A program made the translations under genes and the position numbers. DNA of 64,000 bases from Melieria omissa. Its lineage: Eukaryota; Arthropoda; Insecta; Diptera; Ulidiidae. The DNA lies in assembly GCA_963971225.1 (NCBI GenBank), contig OZ020269.1, positions 106,029,486 through 106,093,485 of the forward strand. Reading direction: 5' to 3'. The notes beneath the pieces were generated by a model. That model was not told the origin of the DNA, did not search any database, and was given only the letters and a program-made list of their open reading frames with translations. Of the stretch, positions 57,351-64,000 are shown piece after piece (positions within the stretch are counted from its first letter, which is position 1; every line of letters starts with the position of its first letter).

Positions 57351-58880
57351 TAATTTTTATATCAATAGGTGAACTTTTTAAAAATTCGAAAGCAATAATA
57401 TCGAAACGCTTTTCCTTGGGCTATAAAGTACTAAATATTACCTTAGAGCATTTTAGTACACATCTCTTCTCAATTTTGTATTTTTCTCCATTTCATAGTG
57501 TCATAAAGACATTGAGTGCCTTTGGTCCTTCAGCTGACATCGAATTTTGCATTTTCCTCTGCAACATTTTTTAATTCTAAAACTTTAGTCCTCTTCTCTT
57601 GCTTTCACTAATCTATATCTTCGCCGTTGGTGCCCATATTTGCTGTGTTTCTTTGTCATGCAAATAAAGCACTTCTTAGCTACCTCCTTCTTTCACCACT
57701 CCAGCCACTTGCATTCGATTCCGCCTCCTCTTTCGTTTGAAAGTGACCCAAAATATTTGGCCAACGTTTTGTCTGTTTTTCTATGCGTTTTTTTAGGCAT
57801 TTTAAAAATAAAAAAATATTAACCTTCAAATGCTTTTATCGCGCTTTTGTTGAAATTTTGTTGTTTGTTTTTTTTTGCAACAACCACACAGCCAAATAAT
57901 CTTCACAGCAAGAAAACCAAAGTGCTTATCACTTCGATTGTCGCTGGAACGCAGCAGCATAGCGATAAAGTTGTTAAAAAAAAACAATAACTACAACAAC
58001 AAAAACAAACATATTTCAAGTTATCAGCAAACAAAAACACACTCACACACAAAAGTTGACGTTGGCATTGCATTTTGCCTTAGAAAATAAAAAATCCTTC
58101 GTTCTTCTTTTTTTATGAGCTTCTGAGGCTTTTGTTGTATGTTCTTACTATTGTTGTTGTTGCAATTTTGGCAACTTTGTTGACAATTTCAAAGTTGATT
58201 TATAGCGCTATCACTGCTTTTGTTGTTGTTGTTATTGTTGTTGCAGCGATAACCGACTGGCATAGAAAGACGGTTCAAAATTGAGGTTATTGCCACTTCG
58301 CATTCACTTTCGGCTGACGTTCTCGACAACGACAACTGACCGCCGTCGCTTCTCACCCAATTTGCACACATTTTGGGTACTCAGCGAAAAGTTTCATTGT
58401 CGCCGACGCGCTGGCTGCGCACTTGGCCGGTGGCGACGAGGTGGGGGAAACGACAGCCGAACCGATAATGCACTCCACGATTTGCGTTGTGCTGAAGTGC
58501 GACAACAGTCAAACGTAGGCATTTTCCATGTGAAAATCGTAGCGTTGCTGATAAGATAAAAAAATGGCACTGCAAGTGTGCAACAGAGACAACAATAGCA
58601 ACGACCGTGGCAAATGAAGGCGAAAGTGAATGAAATGGAAATTTCAAATGCAATTTCGGTTTATTTACCCCAACAACACAGCAAAATACGAGTGCAGAAA
58701 TATACACCAACAACAATAACAACAACAAATAACCATAACAACAACAAAACTGTCGGGAATGTTGGCCGGAAATTGCGTTGTATAATTTGTGGAATTCTTT
58801 GGCATTTTTTTCTGTGGTTTCAAATGCAGAATGCAAACAAAAATTCTGATTTATTGCGATTCAGTTTTTGAACTGTTTTG
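57350..58880. other. Unique island between two blocks of the TAGTAC array
   Basis: Contains CAA/GTT runs (57970-58000, 58155, 58218-58245, 58705-58750) and a GC-rich patch at 58270-58540 with frames on both strands but no recognisable product. It is flanked on both sides by the same repeat family. Confidence 0.5.
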
Positions 58881-59650
58881 ATGTGCTAAAATTTAATAAA
58901 ATTATGAATTTAAAAATGTGAAAATATAAATGTTTTTTATTTAGTCTCGTTGAAAAGTTTTATACAATTTGACAGATTGTAAAAAATTTCTTGAATTCAT
59001 TTAATTTCAATTCATTCATTTTGAAAAGATTTATACAATTTGACAGATTGCAAAATATTATGATTTTTTTGCAATTTTCGGAAATTTTGATGTACTAAAA
59101 TTTAATAAATATTATAAATTTTAAAATTTAGTAAATAAAAGTTCAAAAGTTAGATTTTGAAAAGCTTTGTAAAGTTTGATGAGCAGTTTTAGTGAACCAA
59201 TCGTGAATTTAGTACTTTTTAGTACACTCATGATGCACATGAGGGCAATATAAATGCATTTTAAATAAATTTTTGGATTATGAAAAGCTTTATACAGTTT
59301 AGTGAGCATTTATTAGTGAGCCAAACATAAATTTAGTACTTTTAGTACACTTATAATGCACAAGAGAACAATGCCATTTTAAATTAATAATAATGCATTT
59401 TAAATTAATTTTTGGATTTTGAAAAGCTATATACAGTTTTGTGAGCAGTTTCAGTGAGCCAGGCATTAATTTAGTACTTTTTAGTACATTCATAATGCAA
59501 CTGAGGACAATCTAAATCCATTTTAAATTAATTTTTGGATTTCGAAGAGCTGTATACAGTTTTGTGAGCAGTTTCAGTGAGCCAGGCATGAATTTAGTAC
59601 TTTTTAGTACACTAATAATGCACTTGGGCTCAATTTAAATGCGTTTTAAA
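58880..59650. repeat. 124-bp TAGTAC tandem array, second block
   Basis: Units with TTTAGTACTTTTTAGTACAC lie near 59208, 59332, 59470 and 59593, spaced 123-138 bp, with the same companions as the first block (GCTTTATACAGTTT, GTGAGCCA, AATGCAC). The first ~250 bp hold decayed copies of the TTTATACAATTTGACAGATT segment. Confidence 0.88.
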
Positions 59651-59689
59651 TCACTATAAAAAGATTCTAACATTGATTTAGACCACTTA

Positions 59690-60550
59690 GAACAGTAAAC
59701 TCGTTTTAGTACACTTTATACAAATTTAGGAAATTTGAAAGAACTTTTCATAAATTTTAAAGTATTCGTTGTTAATACCTAAATTTTCTAATTCTAATTT
59801 GTTCTATTTCTAATTCTAAATTGTTCCAAAAAAATTGAAATGATTTATAAAAAATAAAATAATTAATATAAATGTGTACTAAAAGTAATAAAAATGACTA
59901 CTGGCTTATATTTTGAACATTTTTACAAATATTTGGCAATTCTTCCAGAATCTCTTTGACCAGTTAGGCAATAAAATGCTCTAAAATGCCTTAAATAATT
60001 TCTAAAAAATTTTATCATTTATATACATTTGTACTAAAAGTACTAAAAAAAAGCAGCTGATTTGTGTTTTGACTATTTCTGAAAATTTTAAATAGTTTTT
60101 TCACAAACTATTAACAAGTTAAGCAACGAATTGTTCCTAAAAACTTGAAATGATTTATAAAAAAAATAATAATTTGAACAATTGTACTAAAAGTTACAAA
60201 AAAGGTTTCTGGTTTATATTTGAAACATTTTTTACAATGTTTTGGAAGCCCTATTCGACTAGTTGGGAAATAAATTGTTCTAAGGAACTTTAAATGATTT
60301 ATAAAACAATTTTTAAATTTACCCAAAAGTGTAATAAAAGTAGCAAAGAAGACTGTTGGTTTATATTTTGAACACTTTAAAAATCGTTTTATTCCTGAAA
60401 CTATTAAACCAATTAAGCAACGAATAGTTCTAAAATGCTTCAAATATTTGCGGTTTTAGTGCTAAAAAATTCAAATAATTCTACGAAATCCACAAAATTC
60501 ACCGCATTTGGCTAAAGTGTAAGAAATGTACTAAAAATAAACTAAATTTC
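59690..60550. repeat. ~150-bp array with GTACTAAAAGTACTAAAA
   Basis: TTGAAATGATTTATAAAA-like anchors lie near 59838, 59993, 60148, 60292 and 60447. Each is followed by TTTGTACTAAAAGTA and a TGGTTTATATTTTGAACA-like block. The TAGTAC core here reads in the opposite direction to the two preceding blocks, while the flanking words differ. Confidence 0.8.
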
Positions 60551-62600
60551 ATATGCGCGCACGGAATCGATACGTAAAGCCAAATTGTTGAGCCTCATAA
60601 ACCCATTTAACTTTGCCTAGCGGCTTTTATGTTTTTTTACTCAATTGCTCGCAAGTCCTTGCGCTCTTTTCTAACATAATGTCCGCCCACAACCGTTGGC
60701 GCTCACCTTAACCCCTAACCAGGGGCCGCTCCGATACACACAGCCACCACCCGGCGACCTCCTTTAAGGCACTAAATAATTCATGCTAATTGCATGGAAT
60801 TGAGTACTAAACCAGAACGTCAATTGACAATGAAAAAAAAAATATCCACTTTTTCAGGTCATTCAACCGACATTCAGCGCATTGGGCGCAGTGCTGCCCA
60901 ATTAAATGATTATTGTAATTTGCTTGACTCTCTCGCGCGTTTTTCAGCCAACTCCATTTTAATACAATTTTATAAACGTTATGAGTGTTGAGCGGGTTTA
61001 TTTGTTATTATTGTTGTTATTGTTATACCAGTAAATACTTAATGACATGGCGCATGCGACACACTCGCACACATGCAACCAGTGGCAACCTTAATAACCA
61101 GGTGGCAACTTAGTCGACTGTAAAAATTAGCAACACAAACGACTTTGAAAGTGGAAAAACTTTGCATATGTTTATGTCAAATTAGTTTTATGAAAATTTA
61201 GCAAAGAGTGAGAGAGACTGACAGCAAGAGAGAGAGAAGGCATAACGAGCGCAGAAGATAGACTGAAGACACTTTGACTGAAAAATGAAAATGAGTGTTG
61301 AAATTGTTTTCATTACCTTTTGTCAAATTTTAACATGTGGCAATTTGTTTGGACTATTTATTTTTTTTTTGTTTCGAATGGATTTTGTAACGGATTTGAA
61401 GCAATTATTTGAAGAAGTTTACAACAACAACAAGAAGCCGAATGTTTAACAAAGTGCGATGAAATGCTCGTCAGTGCAAGAAAAATGTGCCAACATTATT
61501 TTCCTTCTCGGCAGCTAAGCCTGCACCCCACTTCCGTCCGTCCGCCATGCATGTAATTATGGCGCCCTGCATACGCTGGGCCCCACACACTCGAACTCAC
61601 ACTCGATTTTCTTCTCTCCGCTCGAAGAAAAATGTTCCGACATTATTTTCCTTCTTGCCAGCTTAGCCTGCGGCCCACTTCCGCCGCCCGTCGCCTGCCG
61701 CACGTGTAATTATGGCGCCCGGCCCACGCGGGGCCTCACACTCGAACTCATTATTCGAGTTTTCCTGCGCCCACTCATGGCCATTGAGAGCCGAATTTCA
61801 GTGGCCCCCAATCCTCATTTCTGTGTTGACAAACTTTGCCTTTGCCTTTGACGTGTGTAGGTTTGTGTTGTTGTTCTTGTTGTTGTGTTTATATGTAGTT
61901 TTGAGAAGCCGTCTTTAGGTATTGAAATGAATTGAATTTCGTGTCAACGCTTTGACTTTTTGAATGCTCGTTAACGTGCGCCACGGTTGAGCTGCCGCAG
62001 CGCCCACCACTGTTCGAAGTTTGTGAAAGAGAGAGAGACAGAGTAAAAGCGCCTGAGGGTTGGGGTTTTGTCAAGTGATGCCGCGCCAATTGTTACTGCT
62101 TAAGGAAACTTCTTGCTCCCAATTTTCATGTGAACTCATTTAAGTTTTGGCCTCTTTGTTGTTGGTCAATTTTAGTACATTTCCAATGAACTTTTCTTCC
62201 GCACAATTACCGTCTCCGGTAAAAGGCCACAAGAAAAGGTTATCTGTGATGCCTGAAGGACATTTGGCGTGACTTAAAATCAATTTGTGCGAGTGAGCGA
62301 GGACAACGATTTGTATTGTCATTTGTGGGAATTGCGAAATTTCATGATACGTGTATAGGCTCAAAGTTGTTGTTGTAAATTAGTGTTTGTTTTAATAAAA
62401 AACTTCATATAAACAATGAAGAGTTAGTTTTGACTTTAGAAAATTCTGAGAGAGCTAAAGGGTTCAGAGTGAGACGGCTCAAGGGTCATTAAGTCGACGT
62501 TCTAAGCAAAGTTGAAAGAGCTTTTAATTTAACATAGAAAACTGATGAATCTATGAATCCATAGAAGTTGTTGCTGTAATTTAAGTGGCCAAAAAACAAA
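60550..62600. other. Unique DNA with GAGA runs and a GC-rich duplication
   Basis: (GA)n-like runs lie at 61205-61237 and 62026-62040. A GC-rich duplication at 61.48-61.75 kb is listed separately. No gene is supported. Confidence 0.45.
61475..61760. repeat. GC-rich ~147-bp direct duplication
   Basis: AAGAAAAATGTGCCAACATT at about 61480 and AAGAAAAATGTTCCGACATT at about 61626 begin two copies. Both continue ATTTTCCTTCT, AGCCTGC, CCCACTTCCG, GTGTAATTATGGCGCCC (GTAATTATGGCGCCC in the first) and CACACTCGAACTCA. The copies differ mostly at C/G positions. Confidence 0.85.
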
Positions 62601-64000
62601 ATCTTCAAGTCCTTCAAATAGTATCTTTGCATTTGTAACCATTTTTAAACGACTCTACCTGAAATGCAGAATTCCTTGACGAGCAGTTCCCCACAGGAAA
62701 AAGACGTTGGCGAAACTTGGCGATCTCCGCTTTTGGTACCAATAAATTGCCAGCCAATTCTCCTAAAGCATTGGAGAAATCACCTACGAGAAGCTCAATA
62801 CTAGAAAGTATCTTTTTGGGAAAAAAGTTTTTATGGAGCACATCTTCAAGTTCTCTTCTTACGACCTTCGTTTTTGAAATCAACTCAAATGGTAACATCC
62901 CTGAATGCATTGCAGAGATTCTCTATGAAACGTTGAATACTATTAAAAGTCATTTCTATGCAGATTAGAAAAATTGTTCAGGATTTTGTAGCAGAGAAGT
63001 CTGTAACCTGGTTCAGATCCTCAAGTCCTCAGTTGAAAACGCCTTTAAATGCTTTGAAGTATCGCCCAGAAAAGACTTTTGTGGATCATACAATTTTTTC
63101 AGAAATTTTGTGGAAGAAAACCTAATGGAAACCTCCATTCGACAGCTTGATTAAAAGACATTTATATGCAGATGAGCAACAATTTTCAGGAATTTGTAGG
63201 ATAAAATTTTGTAACTTGGTTCAGATCCTCAAATCCTCTACTTAGGTTCTTTAATTTTGGAACCAACTCAGTTGAAAGTGTCTCTCAATGCTTTCAAGAA
63301 TCGCCCGGAATAGACTTTTGTGGATCATACAATTTTTCAGAAATTTTCAGGAAGAAAGCCTAATGGACCGCATTCTCAAATCTACTCCAAATTATCTCCG
63401 CTTTAAGAACTAAAATTAATTAAAACCATTTCTAAGTGAATTAAAGAAAACATTTTTAATATAGCACATCTTAAAAGTTCGCTCAAATGGAAACATCTCT
63501 GAATGCATTGCAGAGATCCTCTATGAAAAGTGAAACACTAAAACATTAAAAGACATTTCTATGCAGATTTCTATGCAGATTACAAAAATTTTTCATCAAT
63601 TTGTAGATTATAAGTCTGTAGCCTGGTTCAGATCTGTAAGTCATCTACTTAGGTTCTTTAATTTTGGAACTAACTCAGTTGAAAGTGTCTCTGAATGCTT
63701 TCAAGAATCGCCTAGAAAAGACTTTTGTAGATCATACAATTTTTTCAGATATGTTCAGAAAGAAAACCTAATGGACCGTATCCTCAAATCTACTCCAAAT
63801 AATCTCCGCTTTAACTTTACTTAATTATTTAGAACCATTTCTAAGTGAATTGAAGAAATGGCCCACGAGAAGCTCAACACTACAAAAACACCTTTGTGTG
63901 TTATGAAAATGTGTTCAGATGTTTTCAGGAACATAGACTTAATTATTTCATTCCATTTTCATCTCTGGATCACATTTGTAAGTTGTCTTCCTACGATCTT
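62600..64000. repeat. Complex ~240-600-bp repeat running off the window
   Basis: CTACTTAGGTTCTTTAATTT recurs 407 bp apart (about 63238 and 63645). GAATGCATTGCAGAGAT recurs 598 bp apart (62902 and 63500). AGACTTTTGTGGATCATA lies at about 63073, 63311 and 63718. CACGAGAAGCTCAACACTA (63866) repeats a block at 62787. The order suggests a long composite unit with internal deletions. Plus-strand frames (62717-62968, 63561-63824) are not recognisable proteins. Confidence 0.8.

Noticed and set aside
58381..58836. A 151-codon minus-strand frame with a hydrophobic stretch
   Set aside because: The membrane-like segment is a translation of a CAA/GTT run; no homologous domain is visible.
780..64000. CRISPR arrays among the many spaced repeats
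   Set aside because: Repeats are diverged, spacers are themselves homologous between units, there are no cas genes, and the DNA is eukaryotic.

Overview
The window looks like gene-poor non-coding DNA of an insect, most likely a higher fly. It is AT-rich and full of CAA/GTT trinucleotide and CA/TG dinucleotide microsatellites. Every protein-like reading frame I can recognise is a decayed insect non-LTR retrotransposon. A short SINE-like element near 8.3-8.6 kb has a body that resembles sequences I associate with tephritid fruit flies, but that placement is an inference. I found no intact host gene, no rRNA and no convincing functional tRNA. The window could be a very long intron or an intergenic region; the sequence alone does not decide.

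Layout. 0-3.3 kb: a ~120-bp-period array built on ACATAGAAAA. 3.3-8.1 kb: mostly unique DNA with a ~210-bp three-copy repeat. 8.15-10.3 kb: a minus-strand LINE reverse-transcriptase relic. It has been broken by internal tandem duplication of its palm region, by a tRNA-derived SINE, and by a second LINE inserted on the plus strand. 12.3-13.8 kb: a LINE RNase H relic followed by a tandem array made from the C-terminal coding end of a LINE. 16-17.7 kb: short tandem repeats and another LINE tail. 20.67-22.64 kb: a LINE RNase H tail followed by an AACCTAAC-rich array. 23.1-24.2 kb: a 120-bp array carrying a 49-bp retrotransposon stub with a perfect 14-bp target-site duplication. 25.6-26.6 kb: a minus-strand LINE tail and a 153-bp duplication. 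29.47-30.54 kb: two (AAAAT)n tracts around a 5'-truncated LINE. 33.8-35.8 kb: a 2-kb array of 11/22-bp AATT units. 38.1-40.15, 46.97-49.9 and 52.2-53.35 kb: three arrays sharing the octamer TTCGGAGT, the last containing a piggyBac-like MITE. 41.6-44.2 kb: two further arrays. 55.5-60.55 kb: three adjacent arrays, two of them based on TAGTAC. 62.6-64 kb: a complex repeat that runs off the window.

By my coordinates, roughly a third of the window is locally private, diverged tandem repeat. The arrays have unrelated sequences, yet many have similar periods (about 110-135 bp), and at least two were made from pieces of retrotransposon coding sequence. Between them lie islands of unique, sometimes GC-richer DNA with CAA runs, which are the best candidates for regulatory DNA or untranslated exons. 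The genes seen do not form a pathway: they are debris of several transposon families, and the interest lies in how the DNA has been amplified.
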